64,000 nt of DNA from Hydrogenophaga aromaticivorans (GCF_013387465.1 NZ_VYGV01000011.1:62001-126000), one strand, 5' to 3'; positions 35,762-43,831 are shown, counted from the first letter of the stretch. Program-made: numbers and translations. Notes: a model not told the origin generated them from the sequence alone.

Positions 35762-35810
35762 ACCAGCGACAACGCTTGCTTGTGGTCACGCCGCGTAGGC
35801 ATCAGCACAA

Positions 35811-35863
35811 GCAAGCCCTGTTAGGAGCTTGCAGGAGGTGGCAACACGAATGCTGGCACCTCC
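35811..35863 (-). terminator. Intercistronic double hairpin after ssb
   Basis: Strong hairpin GGAGGTGCCAGC/GTTGCCACCTCC directly after the ssb stop, then hairpin GCAAGC/GCTTGC. There is a T run only on the plus strand. Confidence 0.6.
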
Positions 35864-35867
35864 TTTT

Positions 35868-36413
35868 TCAGATCGCCAGGCAGAATGCCCGGCTCTTAAG
35901 TACATTCCGAAACGGAATGTCGTCGTCCATATCTTCAAAGCCTCCGCTGTTAGCCTGGGCCGGTGGTTGCGCCGGTGCCGAACGCTGTTCGGGGCGTGGA
36001 GCTGGAGCAGATTGACGCGGCGCGGCCGGTGAACGGCCATAACCACTTCCCCCGCCTTCACCGCCACCCGCAGCACCATCACGACCACCGAGCAATTGCA
36101 GCTCAGTCGCGATGATGTCCAGGGTGTTCTTCTCCACCCCGTTCTTGTCCGCGTAGGTGCCGTACTTCAAGCGGCCTTCCACATAGATCGGACGCCCCTT
36201 CTTGACGTACTCACCAGCGACCTCGGCCAGCTTGTCGTAGAAGACGATGCGATGCCACTGCGTGTCTTCGATCGTCTCGCCGCTGTTGCGGTCCTTGCGA
36301 CGACTGGTCGTTGCCACGCTCACGTTGGCCACCGCCTGACCCGAGGGCAGGTAGCGGACTTCTGGATCACGGCCGCAGTTGCCGACGATGATCACTTTGT
36401 TGACGGATGCCAT
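35868..36413 (-). CDS. ssb: Single-stranded DNA-binding protein with a C-terminal extension
   Basis: A 181-residue SSB: OB fold MASVNKVIIVGNCGRDPEVRY to about residue 110, then a Gly/Pro/Gln-rich linker. The acidic tip MDDDIPF, normally the very end of SSB and the docking site for partner proteins, is here followed by 13 more residues (RNVLKSRAFCLAI). The stop codon after IPF has been lost or moved. Coats transferred single-stranded DNA. No typical leader; a GCCCGC/GCGGGC hairpin lies just upstream. Confidence 0.92.
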   Translation of the reverse strand: MASVNKVIIVGNCGRDPEVRYLPSGQAVANVSVATTSRRKDRNSGETIEDTQWHRIVFYDKLAEVAGEYVKKGRPIYVEGRLKYGTYADKNGVEKNTLDIIATELQLLGGRDGAAGGGEGGGSGYGRSPAAPRQSAPAPRPEQRSAPAQPPAQANSGGFEDMDDDIPFRNVLKSRAFCLAI

Positions 36414-36426
36414 GTATGCCTTTCAA

Positions 36427-36475
36427 AGAGCCCGCGCTTTGGCGGGCCTGTTTTTCTTCATGCCCGTGAGGGCTG
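36427..36475 (-). terminator. Hairpins between the 36531-37421 gene and ssb
   Basis: GCCC/GGGC (36462-36473) followed by GCCCGCC/GCGGGC (36430-36447) with TCTTT after it, so the second is a terminator-like hairpin placed directly before the ssb ribosome site. Confidence 0.6.
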
Positions 36476-36530
36476 CTTTGGTTGTGTCCGAAGACGATAG
36501 GTCAGGTCCAGCTCTGCGATAAACACCCCT

Positions 36531-37421
36531 TCACTGAGCATTGGTCAACTTGCTGACCTTGTACTCATTCTTGGTGTTCACCCGTGTCACACCACCCATC
36601 TCCGAGGAGAAAACGACCTTGAACTTGTCGATGCGCACATGCTCACCCAGGGTGAACTCGCCGCTTTCAAACTTCGCTTTCAGGTCGACGCCAGAGAACG
36701 TCACCGCCTGACCCGTCTCGTCTTGCTTGAGCACGACAGAAAACGTTTCATAGGGTGCCTTGTTCTTGGGCCGGATCATGTTTTTGTTGGCATAGGTCAC
36801 GATCCCGGTTGCAGACTCCACCGGTGTTCCCGACTCAGCGCTTTGAGGTTCCGGAAAAGCCTCGCCCTTGTTCTCATAGAGATCCTGGGTAGCAGCCATC
36901 GAAGCCTTACGCAAGTCGTCCTGCTTCTTGAAGGCCCGGGTCGCCTTACCCGCCTCGACTTCACTGCGTGTCATCGCTATGGCGCCGTCCAGGGTTGGCA
37001 ATACACCTGCACGCTCCATGGCCTCAAAGCTAAGGGCCTTGAGTGGTACACGAGCAAAGGCCGTTCCTTCCGTGGCGCGTTGCCACGCCAGCGGTGTTGT
37101 CGGAACCTTGAGCACGCGTTCGATTCGATCCGCCATGAGGTAGACGTCGATGAGGTTGCCGGCTACCCACGCTTGTTTGCAGGCCATGGCAACCGAGAAT
37201 TCGGAATGCTGCACCTGGGTCCAGGCGCAAGCACCCGTTTCGACACGGGCTTCCTTCATCTGCTTCTGCTGGACAGTGCCTGCCCAGGAATGACTGAATG
37301 CCGTCGCAGCCCTGTTCCACGCGTTGGCGAGGGTGTTGCTGTGAAGGATTCGGCCAAGGACCATTGCTGGAGCGCCCAACACACTGAAGAGAACGTAGCC
37401 AAAGGACATGGAAATTTTCAT
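36531..37421 (-). CDS. Unknown protein with N-terminal membrane segment and C-terminal OB-like domain
   Basis: A 296-residue protein starting MKISMSFGYVLFSVLGAPAM, a hydrophobic segment that may be a membrane anchor. The C-terminal ~80 residues (GIVTYANKNMIRPKNKAPYE, then TFSGVDLKAKFESGEFTLGE) resemble the small beta domain with a GVDL motif seen in plasmid primases and relaxases, but this is only a resemblance. Middle part helical and charged. Upstream of ssb in the replication gene block. Confidence 0.6.
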   Translation of the reverse strand: MKISMSFGYVLFSVLGAPAMVLGRILHSNTLANAWNRAATAFSHSWAGTVQQKQMKEARVETGACAWTQVQHSEFSVAMACKQAWVAGNLIDVYLMADRIERVLKVPTTPLAWQRATEGTAFARVPLKALSFEAMERAGVLPTLDGAIAMTRSEVEAGKATRAFKKQDDLRKASMAATQDLYENKGEAFPEPQSAESGTPVESATGIVTYANKNMIRPKNKAPYETFSVVLKQDETGQAVTFSGVDLKAKFESGEFTLGEHVRIDKFKVVFSSEMGGVTRVNTKNEYKVSKLTNAQ

Positions 37422-37439
37422 GACAAGTCTTTCTGTTGA

Positions 37440-37454
37440 AGGCGCAATGCGCCT
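37440..37454 (-). other. Hairpin before the 36531-37421 gene
   Basis: AGGCGC/GCGCCT stem in the position where other genes have their leader, but without the outer SD-pairing stem. Confidence 0.5.
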
Positions 37455-37510
37455 GGAATGCAACGGCAACGCTCACCCACCGAAGGATGAGGCGTGCCCT
37501 CTCTTTTGAA

Positions 37511-37954
37511 TCAGTGCAGGCTGAGCTGCACGTATGGCGACAGCCGTCTTTGAACGTGCTCCTGTTTGTCAGGCAGACGCTCAAGGATCACTTTGGCCAT
37601 CAACCGGATTTCCCCAGCGAACTCACCGCTGATGGCTCCCCTGATTTGCTCAGGGTCCACACCAACGACGTCGCAGGCAAGATCAAACGGCACGTGGGTA
37701 GGACACCCATAGAGGTCGTAGACCCACAGGAGGTCTTCCCATGCGTCTCGTCTCGTCTTGTTGATGGACTGGGTCGTTTCAGACGCAATCAGCTTGCGCA
37801 GTCGTTTGAGGTTGTGTGCGAGTTCAGCGAGCAACTCGCCACCATGAATCACCTCGTCCACGATCTGATCGGTCTCCGCTGCACTGAAGGGTGCAGAGTT
37901 TCCAATCAATCGGCCGTTGATGACCTCTACTTCTTCACCGAAAAGGTTTTCCAC
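37511..37954 (-). CDS. Unknown acidic protein
   Basis: A 147-residue protein, GTG start at 37954 with AGGAG in the leader. Sequence VENLFGEEVEVINGRLIGN then a long helix and a QRRLSPYVQLSLH end. LACDVVGVDPEQIRGAI looks like a helix-turn-helix segment, so DNA binding is possible. No family recognised. Confidence 0.6.
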   Translation of the reverse strand: MENLFGEEVEVINGRLIGNSAPFSAAETDQIVDEVIHGGELLAELAHNLKRLRKLIASETTQSINKTRRDAWEDLLWVYDLYGCPTHVPFDLACDVVGVDPEQIRGAISGEFAGEIRLMAKVILERLPDKQEHVQRRLSPYVQLSLH

Positions 37955-37961
37955 ATTGAAC

Positions 37962-38008
37962 GCTCCTGAGTTGTGCCGAAAAATCGGCGTTGAGAAGCGG
38001 TAGGGAGC
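37962..38008 (-). promoter_or_regulatory. SD-sequestering leader of the 37511-37954 gene
   Basis: Outer stem GCTCC/GGAGC, inner stem GCCGA/TCGGC, internal loop CTCAAC. Both stems differ in sequence from the common form but keep pairing. Confidence 0.7.
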
Positions 38009-38022
38009 ATGCAAAGCACGCG

Positions 38023-38081
38023 AGCCTTTCTTCAGCCACCTGGCAGCAGGTACCTGAAGAAAGGCTGCAAATGCAGCCTTT
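38023..38081 (-). terminator. Intercistronic double hairpin after the 38112-38306 gene
   Basis: First hairpin AAGGCTGC/GCAGCCTT followed by TCTTC; second hairpin AGCCTTTCTTCAG/CTGAAGAAAGGCT reuses the 3' arm of the first. Confidence 0.7.
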
Positions 38082-38111
38082 GATGAGGCGGTGTTGAGCC
38101 GTCTCGTTCCT

Positions 38112-38306
38112 TCAACTCTTGAAGATTCCGATCAGACCTGCGCCTGATGCCTTCGCGAATTTGAAGAACACTGGAGCTGAGAAACGCCAGATGAACTTCA
38201 AGACAACAAGGGGGGCAATGACGACAAACGTCAAGGTTGCGAAAATGATCACGAACAGATCATTCGCAAGGTTCTCCTGTTTCACTTTGCTGACTTCGGA
38301 CTTCAT
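38112..38306 (-). CDS. Small membrane protein
   Basis: A 64-residue protein, MKSEVSKVKQENLANDLFVI..., with one long hydrophobic stretch (LFVIIFATLTFVVIAPLVVLKFIW) and a polar, basic C-terminus. Start 38306 has GGAG six bases upstream within the structured leader. Function unknown. Confidence 0.65.
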   Translation of the reverse strand: MKSEVSKVKQENLANDLFVIIFATLTFVVIAPLVVLKFIWRFSAPVFFKFAKASGAGLIGIFKS

Positions 38307-38311
38307 GTTGG

Positions 38312-38349
38312 ACTCCATTCATTGCCATAGATGACGACTTGCTTGGAGT
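38312..38349 (-). promoter_or_regulatory. SD-sequestering leader of the small membrane protein gene
   Basis: Outer stem ACTCCA/TGGAGT, the second arm being the ribosome site; the inner stem is weak (CAT/ATG). Confidence 0.55.
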
Positions 38350-38370
38350 GGAGATACCAGCCTACTGGCA

Positions 38371-38426
38371 CCTTTCCTGAAAGCTCTTCGCTTGAGAGCT
38401 TTCAGGAAAGGCTGCAAGCAGCCTTT
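38371..38426 (-). terminator. Intercistronic double hairpin after sbcC
   Basis: First hairpin AAGGCTGC/GCAGCCTT, then TCCTGAA; second hairpin CCTTTCCTGAAAGCTCT/AGAGCTTTCAGGAAAGG (one long stem) reuses its 3' arm. Confidence 0.7.
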
Positions 38427-38434
38427 CACTTTCC

Positions 38435-40870
38435 TCAGAGGGTAGTCACATCGATCACCCCATCACACAGGCTCAAGAGCTCTGGGGTCTGTGTGATCAG
38501 GTACTCACGTGAATATCCCCCACGCTGTAGCACTGCACGCTTCATTGCCATGTACTGACGCTTGCGCTCAGGGTCGAGTGCACCGTCGGCTTCATCACTG
38601 AAGATCGTCTCGTAACGGATATCGCAGATGCTGGCCATGTACAGGGCAATTGCCCTCACCAGACACTCATTGATCCAGACCTTCTCACCACCTGACATCA
38701 AGTCCAGGGACTTGTTTTCACCGCGAGTGGTGTCTTCCACCATCACGTTGAATGCCTCCTTTTGCATGCCAGCGGCTGTCTCTGTCTGCGTCTGGATTGC
38801 CAGCACGAACCGACCTCCGTAGCAGTCCTCAAGAAGACTGTTTGCGAAGGAAGCGATCATGGGACCTGCGTCATCGATCGACATTGCAATGACGCCATCT
38901 GTACCCAGTGCTTTTGACAGCAGGGTCCAGCGAGACATCTCCATTGCGATCTTCTGCGCTCTGTCCTCATGCTCGACGGCAATGGTCGTCAGCTGCGCTG
39001 CAGATTCCATGGACGCCTTGATCGAAGCGATTCGCCTACGCACTTCCTCTGCACGCCCAGCTTGCTCTTCATGCCGGCGCTTTGCTGCCTGCAGCAGCTG
39101 GTCAAGCTGTTCGCCCGTTGAAGCCTCCAACAGTTTTGGCAAAGACTGCTTGAAGGTTCTTAACCTCAGCAAACCCTGTTCGACCTGGTGTTGGGCCTTG
39201 GACAACTCTGCCTCATCAGCTTGTTGGCCTGCGACGATCTCTTCTTGCCGGCGCCTGACCGTTTCCTGAGCAAGCAAATGGCTTTGCGACGCCTTCGTCA
39301 ACTCAGCCCTGACTCCCGGTAGTTCCTTCTGCGCGCTTTCGATGGTCTCCCGCAAAGCCAGCGTTTCCCGGCACTCAGCGATTTTGGCTTCGATGTCATT
39401 GAGTTCCCTTTGGGCAACTTTGACCACAGCCTCCTTCTCCTGAAGTGAAACAAGCTCGTTCGTACTGCCCTTACAGTTTGTGTTCTGGATTCGGTAGTGG
39501 TCACGCGCTTTCTGTAGCTTCATCTCCTGTTGTGGAAGGCGTACTGCGGCCTCGTTCGCCTGAGCCAGCAACTTGCATCTGCCAGCCATCGCCGTGCCAC
39601 CACAAGGAACCTCCCGCAGAAGCATTGCCGTCGATTGAGCCAGCTCCAGTGCAGCTTTCAAGTGCGCACCGTCGCTCGTCAGCTTGGCCAGTGAGGCACT
39701 GAGCGATTCAACCAATCGACGCACTTCATCAATGCGCGACAGGTCTTTCGAACTGTCCTCGATGAGGCACAACCGCTTGGCTCGATCCTGGATCAGCTGA
39801 TCCATTGCCTTCCTGGCTCTCCCGATTTGGTCCGATCTGGAAACAAGTTGATCAAGCTGCTCGCAACGTTGTTGCAGTTGCTGCTTGAGGTTGAGCGCCA
39901 CTTGCACTGCGTTCTTCGCCTCCTGCAATGCAACGAGCTTTGCATCAGCGCCTTGCTTTTGCTTTGCAACGATGGCTGCGATCTGACTGGCACCTGTGGA
40001 CGTCGCCATCAAGATCTGCTCATCCACAGCCTCATGTTGCGACCTGATCGAGATCTGGCGTTCCATGGAGCTGGTCAGGGCGGCTCGATCAACCGTCACC
40101 TGCGTGATTTCTGCAGCCGTCTGGTTCATGCACGCTTCGATGCCTTCGAGATTGGCCAGGGCCTGATCAAGCGAGCCTTGCAGCACGCGAACATCAGGCA
40201 CCGATTGCCGGGTACGCATTGCCTGGTCTTGCACGCTGCTCAGCCGAGGCTTGAGCAGCTTCGCAACTTCCGAGGCCTTTCCAGCCAGGGCAGCAATACG
40301 ATCCATGCCCAGCATGTCAGCCAACAGCTTCTTGACCTCAGTTGCGGTCATGGCTGCGATCGGCGTTCTGCCTTGGGCACTGAACTGTGCTGCAAAGAAC
40401 ACCTCTGGCTTTCCAACCACGGCTTCTATGCAGCGGTCGTAGTTCTCGGCCTTGCCATCGGACTTCAGGCCCGTTGCCTGATCGCACCATGGCTGCGTGC
40501 TTCCATCGGCTTCGTAGACGAACAGGAAAGCCTCTTGCTTCTTCGTTTTCGCAGTGGACCTGAATCGCAAGGAGCTCAGGTATCGCACGCCTTGGTGCTC
40601 CCACACCAGTTCCTTGCCCCCCTCCCCTCCAACCAGGTGGTCGTAGTAGGAGAACGCGCTTGGAACAGGCTGATTGGCCCTTGATGGCATCAGCCGGTAC
40701 GGGTGGAGGTTGTCGATGATGGTCGTTTTCCCGGAACCGTTGGGCCCGAAAATCGCAACCAGCTGTGCTTCTGCAGGTACGCATGCATCAAGATCGATGG
40801 TCAAGGAACTCTTGGACCGACCTGATGCAATACCCGTAAAGCCATTCAGTGTCAGTCTGATGGGTCTCAT
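38435..40870 (-). CDS. sbcC: SbcC/Rad50-like SMC ATPase
   Basis: An 811-residue protein. Walker A GPNGSGKTT at ~42-50; long coiled coils on both sides of a Cys-containing middle (VPCGGTAMAGRCKLL, ~420), which may act like the Rad50 zinc hook; ABC signature LMSGGEKVWINE at ~722; Walker B TIFSDEADGALD at ~755. With SbcD (42571-43827) it would form a nuclease complex that opens hairpins and processes DNA ends. E. coli SbcC is ~1,050 residues; this size is nearer to phage gp46-like proteins. Not adjacent to sbcD: DUF932 and a small gene lie between. Confidence 0.9.
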   Translation of the reverse strand: MRPIRLTLNGFTGIASGRSKSSLTIDLDACVPAEAQLVAIFGPNGSGKTTIIDNLHPYRLMPSRANQPVPSAFSYYDHLVGGEGGKELVWEHQGVRYLSSLRFRSTAKTKKQEAFLFVYEADGSTQPWCDQATGLKSDGKAENYDRCIEAVVGKPEVFFAAQFSAQGRTPIAAMTATEVKKLLADMLGMDRIAALAGKASEVAKLLKPRLSSVQDQAMRTRQSVPDVRVLQGSLDQALANLEGIEACMNQTAAEITQVTVDRAALTSSMERQISIRSQHEAVDEQILMATSTGASQIAAIVAKQKQGADAKLVALQEAKNAVQVALNLKQQLQQRCEQLDQLVSRSDQIGRARKAMDQLIQDRAKRLCLIEDSSKDLSRIDEVRRLVESLSASLAKLTSDGAHLKAALELAQSTAMLLREVPCGGTAMAGRCKLLAQANEAAVRLPQQEMKLQKARDHYRIQNTNCKGSTNELVSLQEKEAVVKVAQRELNDIEAKIAECRETLALRETIESAQKELPGVRAELTKASQSHLLAQETVRRRQEEIVAGQQADEAELSKAQHQVEQGLLRLRTFKQSLPKLLEASTGEQLDQLLQAAKRRHEEQAGRAEEVRRRIASIKASMESAAQLTTIAVEHEDRAQKIAMEMSRWTLLSKALGTDGVIAMSIDDAGPMIASFANSLLEDCYGGRFVLAIQTQTETAAGMQKEAFNVMVEDTTRGENKSLDLMSGGEKVWINECLVRAIALYMASICDIRYETIFSDEADGALDPERKRQYMAMKRAVLQRGGYSREYLITQTPELLSLCDGVIDVTTL

Positions 40871-40875
40871 GGTTT

Positions 40876-40916
40876 CTCCTTTGGTGGATTCCCGATGCGG
40901 GGAAAAGTAAAAGGAG
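40876..40916 (-). promoter_or_regulatory. SD-sequestering leader of sbcC
   Basis: Outer stem CTCCTTT/AAAGGAG (7 pairs) containing the ribosome site; inner stem CCCG/CGGG. Confidence 0.75.
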
Positions 40917-40924
40917 GAGCCGGT

Positions 40925-40970
40925 GGGCTTTCTGCTGGGTTGACCCAGTAGAAAACCCGCCGAAGCGGGT
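40925..40970 (-). terminator. Intercistronic double hairpin after the DUF932 gene
   Basis: First hairpin ACCCGC-TTCG-GCGGGT then TTTCT (terminator). Second hairpin GGGTTTTCTACTGGGT/ACCCAGCAGAAAGCCC reuses GGGT and the T run. Confidence 0.85.
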
Positions 40971-41072
40971 CTTGTTCCTCAGATGGGTGCACGCCTGATA
41001 CAGGCGATCCCACCCTCTTGCTGTTCGGAGTTTTGTCTACATCGGCATACGCCGAATGCAGCTGCTACTCCC

Positions 41073-42038
41073 TCAGGCCAAGGCGAGCAACGTGCTCTCA
41101 GCCGCCTCTTTCATGTTGGCGCCGACGCCAAACATCGAGCTGTCAAAGCGATTTTCCTGGCTTCGCGAACGCACGTGATGGTCCGTGTATTCGGTCACAG
41201 CGTTCAGGAGGCCCCAGGCAGTGCCGGCCACACCGGGAAGGTGTGCGCCTTTGGCTTCGCCATTGAACAGGCCCATGATCTTGCGGAAGGCCTTGGACTC
41301 GCTGACATCCTTTTCACCGCCGGCCGAGACAGGCAGCAGGGACGCCACGATACCTTTGGCATCGTTTTGCGTCATGGTCACCTTGGTCAAGGATCGCATG
41401 TTGCCCAGGAAGTGATCAAAAGCTTTCGCCCCGATCAAACCCATTTCTTCCTTCACCGCTTGCGGGTTGAACACGGTGTTGTGACGCACCTTCACGGCCG
41501 ATCCGGTTTCGTGGTTCAGCGCAATGGCCTGGGTGTTCCAGCACACCACACGGGTCGAGACGAACTTGGCCGTCGTCGCCAAAGAGCCGTCGCAGCTCGT
41601 GATGAGCAGCAAGTAGGCCTTCAGACGATCGGAGCCAAGAACATCGTTCTCGATGTTGGTGTTGGCCAGGGCCCAGATGCGGCGACCTTCCTTGAGCGAT
41701 CCCAGGGTTTCGATCTTGAAGCCTTCCTTCTCCACGAGGGAGCGGAAGAACTCGACGATCTGCTTGGGTTGAACCACCTTGTAGCGATTGCTCACCACGG
41801 AAAGCGGCTGATTGTTGTCGCTGCGGTAGAGGACCTTGAAATCCGGGTACTCGTGCAGGCTCCCATTGGTGAACTGGGCAACGGATTCGTTGTAAGACCA
41901 CTGCATGTGCGCTTGGTCCAGCCACTCTTCGAGGCTGGCATTCGCATTCACTTGCTGACCGAGGCCATGCCAGGGTCGTTCACCTGCGTAGGCCATTTCG
42001 GCTTGGTTGTTGCCAAAGAGGCTCAGATGATGTGCCAT
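41073..42038 (-). CDS. DUF932 family plasmid/phage protein
   Basis: A 321-residue protein starting MAHHLSLFGNNQAEMAYAGE. Features of the DUF932 family are PWHGLG near the N-terminus, VSNRYKVVQP, the VCWNTQAIAL motif and TAWGLLNAVTEYTDHH near the C-terminus. The family is widespread on plasmids and phages; function unproven. Lies between sbcD/42176 and sbcC, so a role in DNA replication or repair is plausible. Confidence 0.9.
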   Translation of the reverse strand: MAHHLSLFGNNQAEMAYAGERPWHGLGQQVNANASLEEWLDQAHMQWSYNESVAQFTNGSLHEYPDFKVLYRSDNNQPLSVVSNRYKVVQPKQIVEFFRSLVEKEGFKIETLGSLKEGRRIWALANTNIENDVLGSDRLKAYLLLITSCDGSLATTAKFVSTRVVCWNTQAIALNHETGSAVKVRHNTVFNPQAVKEEMGLIGAKAFDHFLGNMRSLTKVTMTQNDAKGIVASLLPVSAGGEKDVSESKAFRKIMGLFNGEAKGAHLPGVAGTAWGLLNAVTEYTDHHVRSRSQENRFDSSMFGVGANMKEAAESTLLALA

Positions 42039-42047
42039 GTCGGTTTT

Positions 42048-42085
42048 CCTTTCGTTTTCCGCAGTCTTGCGGTGTTGATGAAAGG
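42048..42085 (-). promoter_or_regulatory. SD-sequestering leader of the DUF932 gene
   Basis: Reference-like copy: CCTTTC-ATCAACA-CCGC...GCGG...GAAAGG, with the ribosome site in the last arm. Confidence 0.85.
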
Positions 42086-42095
42086 GTCAGCCCGA

Positions 42096-42158
42096 GGGCT
42101 TTCTGAAGGCTGCGACCTTGAAGGAGGTTGCCTTTAGAAAACCCACGATGAACGTGGG
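42096..42158 (-). terminator. Intercistronic double hairpin after the 42176-42436 gene
   Basis: First hairpin CCCACG/CGTGGG then TTTTCT. Second hairpin GGGTTTTCTAAAGGC/GCCTTCAGAAAGCCC overlaps its 3' arm and T run. Confidence 0.8.
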
Positions 42159-42175
42159 ACTTCATGGGAACGAGA

Positions 42176-42436
42176 TCAGTCGTCTTCGCAGGCAAAACGA
42201 TAGTCTTTTCCGAACCAGATGCGGGTTGAATCGCGGCCACCAGGGGTGGGTGGTTCGTCCTTGATCGTGATTCGAAAGTCACCACTGCCGTCCGGAATTT
42301 CTTCGTCGGCGTGGCTCAACTCTTGACCGCACTGCGCTGCGTAGGACGCAGCGAAAGCATCACCGTCAAGGATTTCGTGCGGAAGGATCTGTCGAACGAT
42401 GGGGTCCTCGTAGCGAGGCTCGATCACGACGTACAT
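42176..42436 (-). CDS. Small unknown protein
   Basis: An 86-residue acidic protein, MYVVIEPRYEDPIVRQILPH..., ending FGKDYRFACEDD. Preceded by a well-formed leader and followed by a double hairpin, so it is a genuine unit. No family recognised. Confidence 0.65.
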   Translation of the reverse strand: MYVVIEPRYEDPIVRQILPHEILDGDAFAASYAAQCGQELSHADEEIPDGSGDFRITIKDEPPTPGGRDSTRIWFGKDYRFACEDD

Positions 42437-42443
42437 GTTGGCT

Positions 42444-42480
42444 ACCTTTCAGTTCCGCAAACGCGGTGTTGATGAAAGGT
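42444..42480 (-). promoter_or_regulatory. SD-sequestering leader of the 42176-42436 gene
   Basis: Outer stem ACCTTTC/GAAAGGT (7 pairs), internal loop ATCAACA, inner stem CCGC/GCGG. Confidence 0.85.
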
Positions 42481-42487
42481 GCCTTTC

Positions 42488-42564
42488 GGCTTTCCAGTAG
42501 ACGCGAGTTGGAATGCGCAAGCATCATCCCGTCCACTGGGAAGCCCACCGTCGAAACGATGGGC
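42488..42564 (-). terminator. Intercistronic double hairpin after sbcD
   Basis: First hairpin GCCCATCG/CGACGGTGGGC; second hairpin GGCTTCCCAGTGGAC/GTCTACTGGAAAGCC sharing GGGC. Confidence 0.7.
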
Positions 42565-42570
42565 CTGAAG

Positions 42571-43827
42571 TCACATGGAAGCGATCAACTCGGCAGGGGG
42601 CGTTACCAACCCCTGCACAAAGTCATCAACAATGCCTTCGATATCCCCTCCATCCTGAAGCAACTGCAGCCGTTGCTGCAACTCCAGAACACAGTCGGTA
42701 CCGGTGACATTGGCCCAGGTTGCCAGCTTCTCACTCAGCGGCTGAGATGAGATGCCTTGCGCACGTTGGCGCTGCACCGTGAGCGTTCTTCCTTCAATCT
42801 GTACGTCGGCTGCCTTTTCCAGAATAAGTCTGATAGCAGCACGGTCCACATTCTGCCTGAATTCTTCGTCGATGCAATACCGAATGCGCACGAAAGCGCC
42901 AGCCAGCGAGTCGGCACGTTGCCTGATCTCCTCCAGGTCCGGTGGACCCTCGAAGACCAGATCGACGTTCGTGCGCGCGGGCGTGACGTTGGTCTGAATG
43001 TGCGCCCCTTCAGCAGACAGGCTCCAGAGCAACCAGAACTTGTCACCTTGTTCACCGTGGTGGAACCGGCCGATGGAGCCGGCGTAGGCCACCAGTTGCT
43101 GAAACCCAGGCGTGACTTGATGCCAGCTCTGGTGCTTGTGGATATGCCCAAGGGCAACGCCATGGGCACCAGCTGCAAACAAGGAACCAAGCCCAAGCTC
43201 GTGATCAGTGCCGGCCATCGGGACGCCGTGCTCGCTGATGCTGTTGAACACCGTGCCATGACTCAAGACCATGGACGGAATCCCCCGCTCGCGCAAGTTC
43301 GCGTTCACAGGACCCCAGCTATGGAGTACCTGCGACACGATCTCACGCGCTTGGGAGGCGGCCTCGTCTACCTTGGCTTCCACCAGAGACGCGATATCCG
43401 CCTTGTTCAAGGTTGGCAGGCAATGGAGCACCACCTGAAAGTCACCCTCCCCTTTGAATGGCACGAAGCCATATCGCGTTTGCCCGGTGAGCAATCCGAA
43501 GGAAGAGATCCTGTCAGCCACCGTGATGGGATGGCGTGCCCCGACCATGGCCAGCATTTTCAGAAAGCCAGGCGGTTCATGGCTGAAAGTCCCCTGCAGC
43601 ATGAGCACAGGGCAATGATCAGCCAGCCGTTTGATCTCGGCAGCAAGAGCGCGAACCGATGGCGTGTGTGCGTCGAGCGCGTGATCAGAACTGTCGCCAG
43701 TGATGATCGCGCAATCGACACCTTCGAGGATGGCATCGGTGACCGCCCTGGAAAAGCAGCGATCGGCTTCTGCGAGGTTTTCCGCACAGTAGTGCAGGTC
43801 ACTCATGTGTGCGATTCGTATCGTCAT
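42571..43827 (-). CDS. sbcD: SbcD/Mre11-like nuclease
   Basis: A 418-residue metallophosphoesterase. Metal motifs: MSDLHYC (D-x-H, residues ~8-14), IITGDSSDH (GD-x2-D-type, ~46-54), LMLQGTFSHE in place of GNHE (~80-89), VLSHGTVFN and GVALGHIHKHQ. The GTFSHE change (Thr-Phe-Ser for Asn) is unusual in the third motif. It should work with SbcC on DNA ends. Start 43827 follows the leader at 43832-43868. Confidence 0.88.
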   Translation of the reverse strand: MTIRIAHMSDLHYCAENLAEADRCFSRAVTDAILEGVDCAIITGDSSDHALDAHTPSVRALAAEIKRLADHCPVLMLQGTFSHEPPGFLKMLAMVGARHPITVADRISSFGLLTGQTRYGFVPFKGEGDFQVVLHCLPTLNKADIASLVEAKVDEAASQAREIVSQVLHSWGPVNANLRERGIPSMVLSHGTVFNSISEHGVPMAGTDHELGLGSLFAAGAHGVALGHIHKHQSWHQVTPGFQQLVAYAGSIGRFHHGEQGDKFWLLWSLSAEGAHIQTNVTPARTNVDLVFEGPPDLEEIRQRADSLAGAFVRIRYCIDEEFRQNVDRAAIRLILEKAADVQIEGRTLTVQRQRAQGISSQPLSEKLATWANVTGTDCVLELQQRLQLLQDGGDIEGIVDDFVQGLVTPPAELIASM

Positions 43828-43831
43828 ACGG

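Noticed and set aside
35835-35863. Hairpin after ssb as a normal minus-strand terminator
   Set aside because: The T run is on the plus strand; on the minus strand no T run follows, so it is recorded only as a stable hairpin.
37421-37469. Longer N-terminus for the 36531-37421 protein
   Set aside because: The extension (MPLHSRRIAPSTERLV) translates the hairpin region upstream; the ATG at 37421 has AGAAAGA before it.
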